64,000 nt of DNA from Phoronis australis (Eukaryota > Phoronida > Phoronidae), in the NCBI GenBank assembly GCA_002633005.1, contig NMRA01000041.1:1-64000 (forward strand), in the 5' to 3' direction. Positions 53,101 to 64,000 of this stretch are shown one piece after another. The position numbers were made by a program, and so were the translations under genes. How positions within the stretch are numbered: position 1 is the stretch's first letter; each line of letters starts with the position of its first letter. Below the pieces are notes generated by a model. It was not told the origin of the DNA. It saw only the letters and a list, made by a program, of their open reading frames with translations, and searched no databases.

Positions 53101-56100
53101 TTTTGCACACTATCCTGAAAGCAGTTGAGATAACATACGCTTTCTGAGCAACATGCCACAACCACGATTAATGGCGAGGTTTTTGAAGACAGCTGGTTAC
53201 CTGAGCTGCAACGATAAGTCTGCGATCGTTACGTCACTATGACGTATTCGTACTGCCTGCTTCAGGAGGCCTCAGTGACTACAGCTGGTAGAGCTGATTC
53301 CTTTCTTCAAGCTTCGCACTTGACTCGAACAAGAAATGCGTATCAGGTGGCTGTGAGGAGACTAGCCACCATGAAGACCGTCTATCCTTCTAGAACAACT
53401 TTCAGAACCATGTGATCCGTTTTTGTGGTGTAATTTTAGCCAAGGGAAACCCTTTCCTTGACCAGCGCGATAAATGTATGATGGTAGATTCCTAGATATC
53501 GTTACAAAGCTTCAGACTATAAAAGTGACAAGTCTTCAGACTATAAAAGTGACTAGAAGACAACAATATGACAACTACATGTATAAGCAAGCATTCCTAA
53601 TTGAAAAATCCCAACCACCAACGACTCATATCAAAAGAAACGAGTTTGTTGTTTTAAAAACAGGTAACGGAAAGACCAAAAGATTGTCTCAGTGGGCACA
53701 TTCAAACTTTCACAACTGCTGTTGAGTTGACATTGTGTTTGATGGTACACTGACGACATCTTTTATGACACCGCAAGATCTGCTAGTTGTTCATGTGATC
53801 TTACCAAAGTTTCACCCTGAACGCGATTGCCTCTAAATTTCCAGAATTTCCTGCAAAACTGGACGAATAAAGAGGAATTGTTCATGTTGCTAGCAGAAAA
53901 TATCTCGGCAATCGCCTGTCCTCCACATCCAGTATGTTCTTTCCTCTGGTTCCGACATGCCACCGTGCGATCATGAAGAGGCGGACTCCCTTATGTGCAT
54001 GTACATTGCGGACACTTTAGTCAAAGATAAACAGAAAATACTGGTTACTAGTATGGATACTCATGTTGTGCTTAGTTTTCGTGGTGATTTTGATCAGCTT
54101 TCTAAAAACCTGAAAAGGCTTTGCAGCTAGCAATTCAATTATTGGTAGCGGTGAAAGCTGAAAAGAACGCGCTAAAAATGTTTGGTCAATAGTGTCTTTG
54201 ACGAGCTTGGGTACGATTTGTGTGTACATGTAACTCTACCAGTGTTCCATGCCTAAACAGGGTCGGACATAACGTCCCAGCTCAATGGAAAAAGAAAGAA
54301 AACAACATGAGAGACGTGGAAAGCTTACCCTGCTGGAACTCAGGCATTCTAGTATTCTGCAACTAATTCCGTACTGCAACTCATCATCTACATGTCTCCA
54401 TGATCGTAAAGCCAAAACTAGCCAATTCAATAGTTTACGAAGAGATCTTAACCCAGAAAAGTCCAGCTTATGCCAAATCTACTGCATATCTGGTTTGCTA
54501 TGATAAAGCATGTTAAAAATGTTTGTTTCAAGCTGGCAATCTGATGCCAATGCACGGGAAACCAACTCCAGAGGAGTTTGGATAGCAGAGAGACACGGAC
54601 CAAAAATAGAACCATTTTTGACAGACATTGCTGAAGTCCCCAAAACTTGTCAACAGCTCATTAAGTGTGGTTGTAAGAGCTTACCGCTATGCGGCAAGAG
54701 ATGCCGATGTGAAAGCATTTCCTTAGCATGCTCAGTACTTTGCGAATGTCAGGAAACATGTCAGTAACATGGTTTGTTATGGACCAAAGGAACGGACGGT
54801 AGTGTTAATAGAATTCTGTGACCTGCACTGACAATTTGACATTATTCCGTTTCATTGTGTTGATATTATAAGCAGCTGACAATCGGTATACAACATTGTG
54901 AATATATAGACAGGAGCTAGTCGAAGAAGCATATGGAAAGTTATAAAAGCTGGCCTCTGAGTTTTTGGAAGTCCGCAAAGTTCTATACACATAATTGGCT
55001 TATTTATCATAACGTCAACGTTCAAATTAATGAAAACCTATTTTTGTATTATCAGTTTTGCGTCAGATAAAACAAATGCATTTGTGAAAATTAAAGTTGG
55101 TTAGTTAAATTTGGGAGGCCATATTGGACTTACGCTAATGAAGCGTCTTAACTTTATGAGGAAATATGTGACCATGTCATTTTGATGGGTTTCTAGTTAA
55201 TAAAGTATCATTACCTAGCCTTAAATTGTGCCATCATCTCTCAAGCAATCATAAATTGTGTTACTTGGCGGTCATATTGTTGTTCGAGATTTGACGTTTA
55301 CGTTGACCTTGACCTTGACCACGCAATTCGGCCAATTGCATAAAACAGCTTGTTACATTTTGGGAGAGGCCTAGCATCGTAAAATGCAACAATGAAGTAA
55401 AATGTAATAGTTGTTACATTTTACACAATTGTTACATTTTACGGTCTATCAAAGCATGGTTCGAAAATTTGGCATAGAGAAACGCTCAGTAATCCAGAAG
55501 GAGAACTTTGTGGACCGCAATACATCCAAATTTGGGTCCCGTTTTTTGCAAGTGACCGTCATGGCATATCATTTCTGGTATTGGGCCTACGAAGTTTGTA
55601 TCATCTAAGGGAAATGGAGCTGCCAAGAGTCGTCGTCGTGTAATTGGATTTCCCTTCTGCCGGGCTTAGCTGCGTAAAGGCGCTACCGAAAAAATGGCCT
55701 ACACTTGCGAAATATGATCACAAGGTACACTGTTTTAGAAATTCGAACCACCCTGCGAGAAATGCTGGCTACGGGCATGCGATGTACATGTAGAACACGT
55801 TTTTAACCCTTATTAAAGGTTTAGAACATGTTATAACGAAGCCATCCTCATTTGTCATCCTCTGGAGCCGAGTGATCACCATTTTAGTTTTACCACTAAG
55901 TCGGAAGCGAGATTCTTTAATGAACGATTGACTAACAAGGCCGACTATTCGACTGGGCTAAGCGTGCTTTACTGGGACTAATAAATTCTGGTAAACGGTG
56001 TAAACATAACAATGAACGTGCAATGTCAAAATTATTTAGTACAATTGCTATACAGTTAGAATATTCTGATTATTAAACTTGCGAAAATATTGAAAACAAA

Positions 56101-56709
56101 TTTAGACAGGAAAAATTACGATATTGGTGGTCTCTGGCGACTTTGTGGGGCAGCTGACGGCCTACAATGACCATATGTTTTAATTGTTTTTCTCTTAACA
56201 TGGACGTATTCTTTTTAATTTCTTTGATTCTAATTTTTTGTTACTTTAATTTGTGTATTCTCACTGCTCTACGTGTAATGTAATCTAAAGAACAAATCAA
56301 AAATATCAAGAAATTAACTTTAGATGACAACAAAATCTATGAAGACCGTGTGTATAGTATGTATTTATTATTTTTACAAAAACATAGAGGCATCGCAGAA
56401 TACAATACAAAATAATAAACTTCATATGCAACACATCCCCGGGCTCTTGGGCTTACAAGTCAACTGCGTACCAATAAACACTCAAACGGTTACACACAAT
56501 ATAGGCAAATCCTGTGACAATACACGGCCCTAATCAAAAACCTCGCAAGAGCTTCCGGATAATTTAGAAACAGGTTTAGGTAGGAGCATTCACTTAGAAA
56601 AGCTGTTCTTAAACTATTACATATTGATGTATAGTTGTGTGCAACAAGTCAGCTTACCTGAATGTATTAACAGAAACGTAAAAATGAAAACTGGGGGCAG
56701 ACGATACAT
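46615..56709 (-). CDS. Partial vWA gene, right paralogue
   Basis: In transcription order: signal exon SP3 56709-56658, vWA exon V5 50618-50034, Thr-rich linker L3 48669-48427 and vWA exon V4 47176-46615, all entering and leaving in phase 1 except that V4 is frameshifted. V4 and V5 form their own vWA subgroup (KADVVFLLDSS) distinct from V1-V3. No membrane or lectin exon is seen before the next gene's start at 41350. The gene is either truncated or a secreted two-vWA protein whose last exon I could not find. Joining the exons is inference. Confidence 0.5.
47880..47951 (-). repeat. tRNA-like sequence (tRNA-derived SINE head or pseudogene)
   Basis: On the minus strand 72 nt fold as a cloverleaf: A-box TAGCTCAGTGG, a perfect 5-bp anticodon stem CTAGA/TCTAG around loop CCAGTAG (anticodon AGT, but position 33 is C instead of T), and B-box GGTTCGACTCC. 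The acceptor stem pairs poorly. This fits a tRNA-derived SINE head or a tRNA pseudogene rather than a working tRNA. Two further tRNA-like pieces lie within 450 bp. Confidence 0.6.
48010..48065 (+). repeat. tRNA-like 3' half
   Basis: GGTCTGGGTTCGAGTCCCACC contains a perfect B-box (GGTTCGAGTCC), preceded by an eroded D-arm-like CATACTGGTAAAG. Probably part of a SINE. Confidence 0.4.
48318..48350 (+). repeat. tRNA-like 5' half
   Basis: CAGTAGCTCAGTGGTAAGAG (A-box) followed by CATTAGACTGGCAATG, resembling an anticodon arm, with no B-box after it. Likely a truncated tRNA-derived repeat just beside linker exon L3. Confidence 0.4.
48427..48669 (-). CDS. Thr-rich linker exon L3
   Basis: A 243-nt phase 1-1 exon (acceptor CATTGATTTCAG, donor G|GTAAAG). 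Of 81 residues roughly half are Thr, in runs such as TTAATTTTTAATTTTRAATTTT, followed by TTPTTVVSTTERP. A mucin-like spacer between vWA exons V5 and V4. The imperfect ACA/ACG trinucleotide runs suggest expansion by slippage. Confidence 0.65.
50034..50618 (-). CDS. vWA domain exon V5
   Basis: A 585-nt phase 1-1 exon (acceptor TCTCATTTTCAG, donor G|GTATTC). It encodes a complete vWA domain opening PECRAKADVVFLLDSSQSV (MIDAS DSSQS), with Thr in GGTTATHAAI and Asp in ILITDG, and ending QQACKG. Cys at both ends as in V1-V3. Intact, and the only undamaged vWA of the right-hand gene. Confidence 0.87.
50620..53680. other. Intron/intergenic, no gene recognised
   Basis: Mostly AT-rich. At 51958-51973 TTCAAGGTCAAGGTCA forms two overlapping TCAAGGTCA nuclear-receptor-type half-sites. 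About 80 bp around it (51880-51955) resembles 56260-56330, indicating a dispersed repeat. No coding exon was found. Confidence 0.4.
53690..54767 (+). pseudogene. Relic of a repetitive invertebrate protein (HEEAD / Cys-rich)
   Basis: Plus-strand pieces in shifting frames: VDIVFDGTLTTS (53.73 kb), LNFQNFLQNWTNKEELFMLLAENIS (53.83-53.9 kb, written here only to show order), CDHEEADSLMCMYIAD and ILVTSMDTHVV (53.97-54.07 kb). In a frame open at 54510-54767 comes a C-terminal cysteine cluster (KCGCKSLPLCGKRCRC, CSVLCECQETC). Multi-copy invertebrate proteins of unknown function with HEEADT, a DTDV strand and this kind of Cys tail have the same order, as I recall. The internal stops make it a dead copy, probably part of a mobile element. 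Confidence 0.5.
54770..56640. other. No gene recognised; small palindromes
   Basis: At 55397-55442 GTAAAATGTAA is followed by two copies of its complement TTACATTTTAC, a small hairpin. At 55294-55318 TTGACCTTGACCTTGACC is the reverse of the TCAAGGTCA unit near 51960. Otherwise nothing identifiable. Confidence 0.4.
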
Positions 56710-57240
56710 CCTAAGACTTCTTCGGTGGGGTGATTGTAGACAAAATGTGAATGTGTGCATTTGGCCAGTCCATTTTTAATAAGGCAACGAAACATTAAAA
56801 TCTATCCTCTCGTTCCGTTGTTGCAGAGAACTCAAACACGTATTGCTCTCTGAGTGGATTCACGATTGATATCCCCATCAAATTTATCATTCTTGCATTT
56901 TTGAGTTGGTTCCCTGTTATCGTGTCGTTGGTAAAGGTGTGATAAAACTTGAGGGGCTCAGTTTGCAAAGTTTTCGTTTGTATGTTATTAAAGTAAATGC
57001 AAACAGACATATTTCTAATTTTAATGGTCAGATTAGATTAGATTAGAAATAGCGAATTTATAAAACTGGAGAATAAGAAAAGTTGATCATGAAGATTGTT
57101 ATACTTTATACAGTCTATAAAATGTTTTGTTATTTTCCTTTCTATAAACTATCATGTTTAAATAGTCGATAACCTACAGTTGCTGAAACAACAGATTGGA
57201 ATTCCCTCGCCAATTCCACGAAGTTACATGATTTACAGCA
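56648..57240 (-). repeat. Signal-exon/upstream block, copy 3
   Basis: Diverged relative of 13421-14090 and 16783-17478: GGCAGACGATACATCCTAAGACTTC, GTTGGTTCCCTGTTA.C, GGTAAAGGTGTGATAAAA and ATAGTCGATA retain alignment. It begins the long duplication that continues to 59815. Confidence 0.7.
56658..56709 (-). CDS. Signal-peptide first exon SP3
   Basis: ATG at 56709 begins MYRLPPVFIFTFLLIHSG, ending TCA G|GTAAGC, phase 1. It is a three-codon-shorter version of SP1 with the hydrophobic core intact, so it should still act as a signal peptide. The first recognisable downstream exon is vWA V5, about 6 kb away. Confidence 0.7.
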
Positions 57241-59815
57241 GCAACTGCTTAAACATCTGGTATTCACATGGTGAACTCAAGATATTAATATCTCCAAACT
57301 AGCACTTGCGTAGTTATATGGCTTATTCTGGAAAATCTACATGTACTTATCTAAGATAAAACTTTTCACACATTTTTAAGCCAAATACTCTTCGATTAGG
57401 CAATATTTTCGATCTCCATGATCGCATCAACAAATACTGAAATACGGCAAATACCTGACGGAGTTATTAAAGAAGTAGCCTTAAAGCATTCAACTGGCCG
57501 GATCTATGACTATCTTCGTACTAGCTAGGTAATTATGCACATAGGGCCGTATGGACAAATACACAGGCGTAAATCTGTTCTGTGTGAACACCGTCGTTTA
57601 TTAATTCCCATTAACGAAAACATATATAAACTGGCTTCATGAAATTTTTCTTATCGTACAACTCTCTTGTAAGGTAGATGGAGAAACCTAGACTCTTGCC
57701 GCAAAAGTGATCTCACTTAAAAATAAGTAAGCGTCCTCTAGACTAGATTTTAGTAGGGATTATCCAATTCCAATTTCTTTTGTTTCGCGATCCTTCACAA
57801 AAATTAATTCAAGCAATTTAGCTACGTAGACTGGCCGTCCCAAAAAGCTCAGAGTGTTCAATGCACCAGGCATGTAGTTGCCCATAAATTACTTTGCTAC
57901 ATCTTTATATGTGTAGTTCACAAGAGGAAACTTGTCAAATAGGATCAGAAACAAGTTGCGAACTTTTATTTGATTTTTTTTAATTTCAGAAACAAAAAAC
58001 AAGATAGCTCACAAATTCAGGTTGCACATATTTGCGATTGACTTTCTCGCTGTTTTGAAAGAAGGACGAGAGGAACAAACGGTTCAGACTGCTTTTAATA
58101 TTTAATTTACAATACAATTTCTGGCTTTTAATAAGGTTATTGTGTTGGCTTTTAGAACCGATCTTATGCTCCCAGTTCATCAAGGGTTTAGCCACTTACA
58201 TGTACTTATGAGTGCACGTCATTCTAGACACAAGAAGTGAAAGCATCTTCAAAAGCACTTTCAGAAACTTATCGGCGTTGTGGCTCTGCGACCAAGTCCG
58301 ATTGAAGTCGCCAGCCAGCCAAGAATGTCTCTCTCCGATGCCAAATGACGTAGTACGGAGGTCGCAAGGTATTGTTTAATTGCGACATCAATTCAAAGGG
58401 AGTAAGCTACCGTTGTTTCAATTTGTTGCGTCTTTGCTGAATATAACAATACAGGTCGCATGGATATCGTACTTTAACTGGGAGCACATCAGTCGGTTAC
58501 AGATCAATGCATACCATTGCCTTAATCATGAGAAAAAAAACAAAGCGAACAATGGATACGCCTATCTACCGATCTCTATGCGACAACTGAATGACAAACT
58601 AGCGGTTTGTTGCAAGTTCAAAATCTGTTGAATGGCTTTGAACTCTTCATTTTGTTTTATGGAATGCTGTCAACAATAATTATAAAGGTGCATGTTAAAC
58701 ACCTTGTGGCTTAATTATTGCGAACCTCGTCAGAAAACAAGGACACATAGCGACCTGCATATTGAACACAATATCCCTCGGGTCTTATACGAATTCCAGA
58801 AGTAATGGTCAACGAGCACTATTTTAGTAAACAGCAGTAGATCGCCGAGAGAGACCTGGATCACAACTTTATGGTCGGACAGCGGCCAGTAACAAGTGCT
58901 CAGAAATATTGGCCGGACGAATCATAAATACTCTGGCCAAACCGCTAAATCCAATGTTCAGGTCCTTGTATTCTAAATACAACAGCGAGAAATATGTGGT
59001 TGCATCTCCGATAACCTGCCGCCTGGCGGTCACTGCAAACACTAGCAGCGTACGTGTAACCCGCCTACTGGGTGACAGCCTTAAAGACAAGATTTCTAAA
59101 AATTTAATCTTGACATGTTAATAAGTGTTAACCGTGTTTACAGGTGTGTATAACAGTGTATTAGCTGCCGGGCTGTAGATTCTAAATCATTAGGGCGATT
59201 GTTGACTGTACGGGGTGGTCTTGGGCCAGAATTCAAGGCTGCTCTTGATTCAAGTGAGTCTGCTCTGGCCATCATGTATCTCATGATGCAGCCACTATAG
59301 ATGGATAAATGATACAAATATTATTTATCCGCTTGATCGCAAAAGGCAACTAAATGCATGAGGATCATTAATGGAAAAAGGAAATAGAAATGATGAACAG
59401 TATTTTTCAGGTCTTTCCCAAATCTTTTTTGTGTGATGCAACTGTAAGGGCAGAACACGCTAAAACGTTTTGCTGAAAAATTCCTGTTTTAGAAGGCTGA
59501 AACGAGAGCAATGTGCCTATACATATTCATCCAAGGACAGAATTTCAATCCGAACAGTATGTAGTAATGTCAAAACAAAGTTAACCAATACAACTCAAAC
59601 AATTGAGTAGTTGTTATTATGTCAGTGTCATTCAATAATCGCTTGTAGATGGGTATTTCGGAGAAATTGTCGTTGACAACAATATCCTTACCGCATGGAA
59701 ACCCAAATTGTAGTGTTCACAAACTTATTTCTTTTTGTCCACCTCTTTTTGCCTGATTTCGCTTTTATTTTTGCCCAGCGTGATTTTAATTCAGTTTCAT
59801 GTATGTAGCGCTCCC
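57240..59815. repeat. Old segmental duplication, right partner
   Basis: Matches 14100-15720 in collinear blocks with extra sequence between them (about 57400-58800 has little counterpart). It ends at AGCGCTCCC, immediately before the large GT microsatellite. Similar patches include TAGTAAACAGCAGTAGATCG (58828) and CTTGGGCCAGAATTCAAGG (59219). Confidence 0.65.
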
Positions 59816-59825
59816 ACGGTCGATT

Positions 59826-59839
59826 TGTATGTATATGTA

Positions 59840-59921
<82 letters not shown>

Positions 59922-59998
59922 GATGTATGTATGTATGTATGTATGTATGTATGTATGTGTGTATGTATGTATGTATGTACGTATGTATGTATGTATAC
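59826..59998. repeat. (GT)n and (ATGT)n microsatellite
   Basis: About 38 GT units at 59844-59919 followed by ATGT tetranucleotides with a few variants to 59996. The long reading frames across it are translations of the repeat and not genes. Confidence 0.95.
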
Positions 59999-60870
59999 AT
60001 ATACAAACATATTTCGGTAGGAGCCCTTCGTTAATACAAACTTTGTTGAAAACACGACTAAACATTTTGTTTGGAAATTTAAGATAGAGTCGCTCGTAGT
60101 GTTGAAAAAATCTCCTTTTTCGGGTGCGCAGCTATGCAGCAAAACACCGAGTGACACAACAAACGAACATATGAAAACATTCGGAGGAGCGACACTGCGA
60201 AATTGACTGTAAAACAGGGCAATGGAGATGACGATGACGACGATCATGATGATGGTGTCGCTGATGAAGATCATGATAACAATCATGTGACGAATGAAGA
60301 TGTCAGAAATGAGTACGAAATAAACTCTTGTTCAATCAAAGGCAAACCAACAAAAGTGCAGTAAAAATCAATAAACAAAGAAACAGCGTCATCAGAAAAT
60401 GCCATATAATTCAAAAACGAGACGTCGTAAGGAAAAATGAAAAAAAAAAATTGTGAAAGCCTGTTCGAAACTCTATCCAAAATATTATTTTCACAAAATT
60501 CCAGAAAATTTTCGGTAATTTTCAAATTTTGCATTTTTGAAATTGGAAGCCAAATAACTCAAAAACGGTAAGTTTTCAAAAAATGTCTATAATTCATTTG
60601 AAAGAGTATATCTTAGAGAATCCTCACGCAAAAAATGTCATTTCTTCTTCCTGTTCAAAGTGCTAGCCGAGCAAAATTCAAATTTAATGAATTTATGTCA
60701 GATCCACCATTTTGAAAACAACTTCCGTAAAACATTACTCGATGATAGCTAGCTGCAGGAAACTAAAATATGAAAAATTTCGAAGCAATTAGTTCTACAA
60801 TGCGCCGTCTACAAGACAAAATGTTTTAGTCCAGAAATCGAGGTGCCCAAACGCAATGGCGGATATTTCC

Positions 60871-60996
60871 CTGGGGCGGATCCAGGATTTTGAGTTGGGG
60901 GGACAGGACAGAGTATTAGCCAATATTTTGCCGCCAGACATTGACACTCCGGAACTGCTCAATGGAATCTGGGAGAATTTTCTAAATCCGCCACTG
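60871..60996 (+). mobile_element. MITE-C copy
   Basis: Begins CTGGGGCGGATCCAGG and ends AAATCCGCCACTG, with GGGAGAATTTTC near the end; reverse-complement relative of 18235-18397. Non-coding. Confidence 0.6.
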
Positions 60997-61559
60997 TTTC
61001 CGCCACCTTGGAAAGGAAGAAATGACTTATGGCACATCTGTATCACACGTCTGCTACCGTGACAATACCGAGTTTGAGCCGTGTATGCAAAAATTGCGAA
61101 CTCTAGGAGCGTTTGAAACAAAATGGTCGCCATGTCCGCCTTCTTGAATCCGATCATGACAAAAAAACAATACGGTTCCAACTCGTCTAGTTGTTGTGTG
61201 TGTATTTCCTGGAAGACGGACGAAAAATGCGACCTGTAGAATGCAAACAAACACAAATGTGGATGGAAAAGCTAAAGAAACAAACTTAGTGTCAGAGAAA
61301 CATACATGGCGAAATTCTATCGAATTTTGCCAAGGACTTAAAACACTAGCTGTATTTCGTGACAGCATGTATCTTCATCAGTCAATAGTAGTGGTAGCAG
61401 CAGCAGCAGTAGTAGTAATACACTCGCGTTAAGACAAAAATAAATAATTAAAGCCTATGGAGTCTCCGTGAAGGATCCAAAGGTAAACAACATTACATTT
61501 GGCCACTAGTGGTAATCTTTCGCGACTGGGGTTGTTTTTCATTAAAAGGTGGCGTTGAC

Positions 61560-62880
61560 TTTAGATTCAGATAATTAATAATTACATTCAATCTATCACG
61601 TGGTTTAACCACCTTAACGTTATTCCTTGAATCTTCTTAAGCACATGTTCGTAACTCAGATAAGTAATAGACATACAGTTCTTGTAATACACGTTCTTAG
61701 AGGTACTAGTACTAGGTTCAGTGTCACCATGAGAGTTAATCCTAGATATGAAGGACCTGACATGGTTGTCAACAAAAGAATTAGTATAATCATCGTTAAC
61801 TAGAACTTATTTTACGCGCTGAACTTCAACGTTGAATGCTAGTCAATCAGAGGATATCTGGTGCGCCCTCTTGAGGTACGTCAACATCGCTAGTTTATAG
61901 CGTTCATGGCAGGTATTATTAGCATGTAAGCAGGCACCAATATATGTAGGATTATGATAGCCTGACGTACGAAACTCATCATCAGAATAATGTACAAGTA
62001 CATCAAGAAATGCAACTTTTCGCACACAACCAATTCATATGTGAGCTTTAATATAGATTTGGATTCAAGCAAGGTCTGAAGAGACTAAAATTCGTCGTGC
62101 TAATAATATACAAAGATATCATCGACATACCGGACATAGATGGAAATTCTACCGATATGCTGAGCGACTCGTATTTAAACTTCTGACATGAAAAATTCTG
62201 AAAACCTTGGGCCTAATAGGAAAACCATACTGACGCCGTCTTTTTGTAAAATCAGCTTGAATTTGGTTGTACAGATAGTTAAAAGTGCACGTAACCTAGC
62301 TTGTCAGATATCAGGTGGTTTTAACAATGGGTGATGGTAGACTTTACTAATAATAATGTCAATGGTTTCTGCAACAGGCACATTGGCAAATAATGGCTCA
62401 ACATCAAGTGGCATAGGTTGGCCGTCTGACAGGGCTGTTGAGATGCATGGTACTTTTACATGTACATGTATGTCAATGAACCGTCACTCGACTTGATAGA
62501 ATGTCTGCTTTGAATATACGGCTTGATAATTTGATAAAGGTGCTTGAAAATTTTGTGACATGGCGTGAGAAGTTGTGAGATTGCAGGTCTGAGTCTTGAG
62601 ATTCCCATTGATATACCCTTCGGAAGTCACCTTCAATTACATTAAATATGTGACGATCATCTTGCGTGTTAACGTCTCTGATGTGGTTGATCAGCTCGCA
62701 TTTTAAGTCTAAAATGGGTGTGCGACTAATAGACTGGAACTTGACCAAGTTTGTCACAATAATTGGCTTTATTCATTACCACAGGTTGTGCGGAATTGTC
62801 TGCTTGGCGGATGACAATGGCATAGTTGTTCTTCAGACTGTTGGAAGCGAGAACTAGACGACGCGATAGCGTGTGATGAC
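61560..62880 (-). mobile_element. Penelope-like retroelement relic
   Basis: Minus-strand reverse transcriptase pieces in the order of Penelope-like elements: AIVIRQADNSAQPVVMNK (62.8 kb, the KPADKG..V.M region), LFANVPVAETIDIIISKVYH (62.37 kb, SLFTNVP motif), ISIYVRYVDDIFVYY (62.12 kb, catalytic YVDD), LHFLDVLVHYSDDEFRTSGYHNPTY (61.95 kb; FLD, shown only to fix the order), and a C-terminal VKPRDRLNVIINY near 61.6 kb. Frames shift repeatedly. No GIY-YIG endonuclease could be seen beyond 61.56 kb. Confidence 0.75.
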
Positions 62881-63389
62881 GTTGCCTCTCGGCCTGCTGT
62901 CCTTTGTGCTTTCAGATTTGAGTTGACGAAGTCATCTTAACTTAGGGTTAACTTCAACGAAGCCATCTTAACTTAGAGTTAATTTGAACGAAGAACACAC
63001 GTATATTTTGGTAGCAGACCTTCTTTCATACATGTTTCATTGAAAAGTAAGGTGTCCTTCAGTTGGCCTTAGATAGTTTGCTCAACAAACTTTCGTATTG
63101 TCTACATAAATGTCTTTCATCAGAAGGCCATTGAAATAATACATAACCGAGTGTGCGTGGCATCACAAACACAAATGCATGAGCATATATAAAATAACCC
63201 ACCGTACAAAAATTTCATAGTAAAACAGTTGATGAACTTCGACTAGACTTCCTCCAGGCAAATAAATTATAAACGCTATCGGGAATGATACATGAAACAA
63301 GAACAGTGACTTTAAACACGAATATACGGTAGTATATACAATAGTGCAATTTCAGAAGGACAGCAATACGTCATGAGGTGTTAAAGACC

Positions 63390-64000
63390 TCTTTGACTAA
63401 GTTCTTAAAACATAACGAATCTCCCTTATTTTTTCGTTGTAGTTTAAATGAATCACATTTGATAAATTGACATGGAATTTAATCCCAAGAATAGTTATTG
63501 AATCCGTGCACCAAGAAAGTTTTTTGTCTTCACACAAACGTCTGTTGTCGACTCTTATGGATCCAATCCAGATGCAATGGGTTTTGTCTAGATTCGGTTT
63601 TAAACCTGGGTATTTATGAAACTGGTGTAAAAGACCGAGAGAATTTCTCAACGATTCATTGGAACCATCCAGGTGAAGAACTGTGTCGTTTTCATATTGA
63701 ATAATTTTCAATTCTAGCTGACCAACATTCAATCCCTTTATATTATAGCCACAATTTCGGCACATAAGATAAATAAATACGAAGAAAGAGGGTTCTCCTT
63801 GGCGGCAACCGCGGCCAATCTCGAAATCATTCGAAGTGTCACCATGCTCAATAACGCATAATTTAGCTCCACTGTGTAAAAGATGAACCCATTTGATGAA
63901 CCCTGAACCCAAATTGAAGAAGCCCAAAGTATAATGTATAAATTTCCAAGAAACAGAGTCGAATGCTTTTTCAAAACCGACTCTAACAAGGAGTCCCGGA
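63390..64000 (-). mobile_element. LINE RT fragment, cut by the window edge
   Basis: Same LINE type as 19.5-23.8 kb. From the edge inwards: LLVRVGFEKAFDSVSW (63.97 kb), IGRGCRQGEPSFFVF (Asp of GDPLS as Glu), and IIQYENDTVLHLDGSNESL, where the usual YADD is YEND, so a catalytic Asp is Asn. PGLKPNLDKTHCIWIGS then follows, close to SGLTPNIDKTVCIWIGS in the other copy. Frames change at about 63.74 and 63.93 kb. Inactive. Confidence 0.8.

Noticed and set aside
59688-60286. Several long open frames of His-Thr or Val-Cys repeats on both strands
   Set aside because: They are translations of the (GT)n/(ATGT)n microsatellite and open in most frames for that reason.
1-64000. CRISPR array, operon, prophage or bacterial ribosome-binding sites
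   Set aside because: The window is intron-containing animal DNA; repeats are irregular or transposon-derived and none has uniform repeat-spacer structure.

Overview
The window is nuclear DNA from an animal, most likely a marine invertebrate. The genes are split into short exons with GT-AG introns, introns and intergenic DNA dominate, and there are many decayed retroelements and MITE-like repeats. Codons and repeats do not fix the phylum; a deuterostome such as an amphioxus, hemichordate or echinoderm is my guess. Several lone 'n' characters and one duplication sitting on an 'n' show a draft assembly.

All recognisable host genes lie on the minus strand. They belong to one family of cell-surface or secreted proteins built from von Willebrand factor A (vWA) domains, Thr-rich linkers and C-type lectin domains (CTLD). 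The best gene (29615-41350) can be followed through ten exons: signal peptide with Thr-rich segment, vWA, Thr-rich linker, vWA, a CTLD on three exons, a CTLD on two exons, and a final mucin-like stalk with one membrane span and a short basic tail. Apart from one exon carrying an apparent one-base insertion, every internal exon is phase 1-1, and the corrected coding length is an exact number of codons (about 845). To the left is a partial relative (signal exon 13447-13507, vWA 9682-10269, Thr linker 6895-6987) with a BEL/Pao retroelement beyond its last visible exon. To the right is another (signal exon 56658-56709, vWA 50034-50618, Thr linker 48427-48669, frameshifted vWA 46615-47176). A third signal exon at 16809-16869 has lost its ATG. 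The signal exon with its upstream DNA is therefore present three times, and a longer block (13.4-15.7 kb and 56.6-59.8 kb) is an old segmental duplication.

Mobile DNA fills much of the rest: a fold-back element (1630-1941); a BEL/Pao RNase H-integrase fragment (4627-6579); three LINE fragments of one general type (19.5-23.8, 42.1-43.0 and 63.4-64.0 kb); an LTR (21820-22570) nested in the first LINE; an RNase H relic (44.0-44.7 kb); a relic of a repetitive invertebrate protein with a Cys-rich C-terminus (53.7-54.8 kb); a Penelope-like relic (61.6-62.9 kb); small MITEs; and tRNA-like heads.

The most unexpected signal is in the nested LTR. Upstream of its TATA box are three perfect and two partial heat-shock elements (GAAnnTTCnnGAA), laid out like an hsp70 promoter. 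That makes it a candidate heat-inducible retrotransposon promoter.
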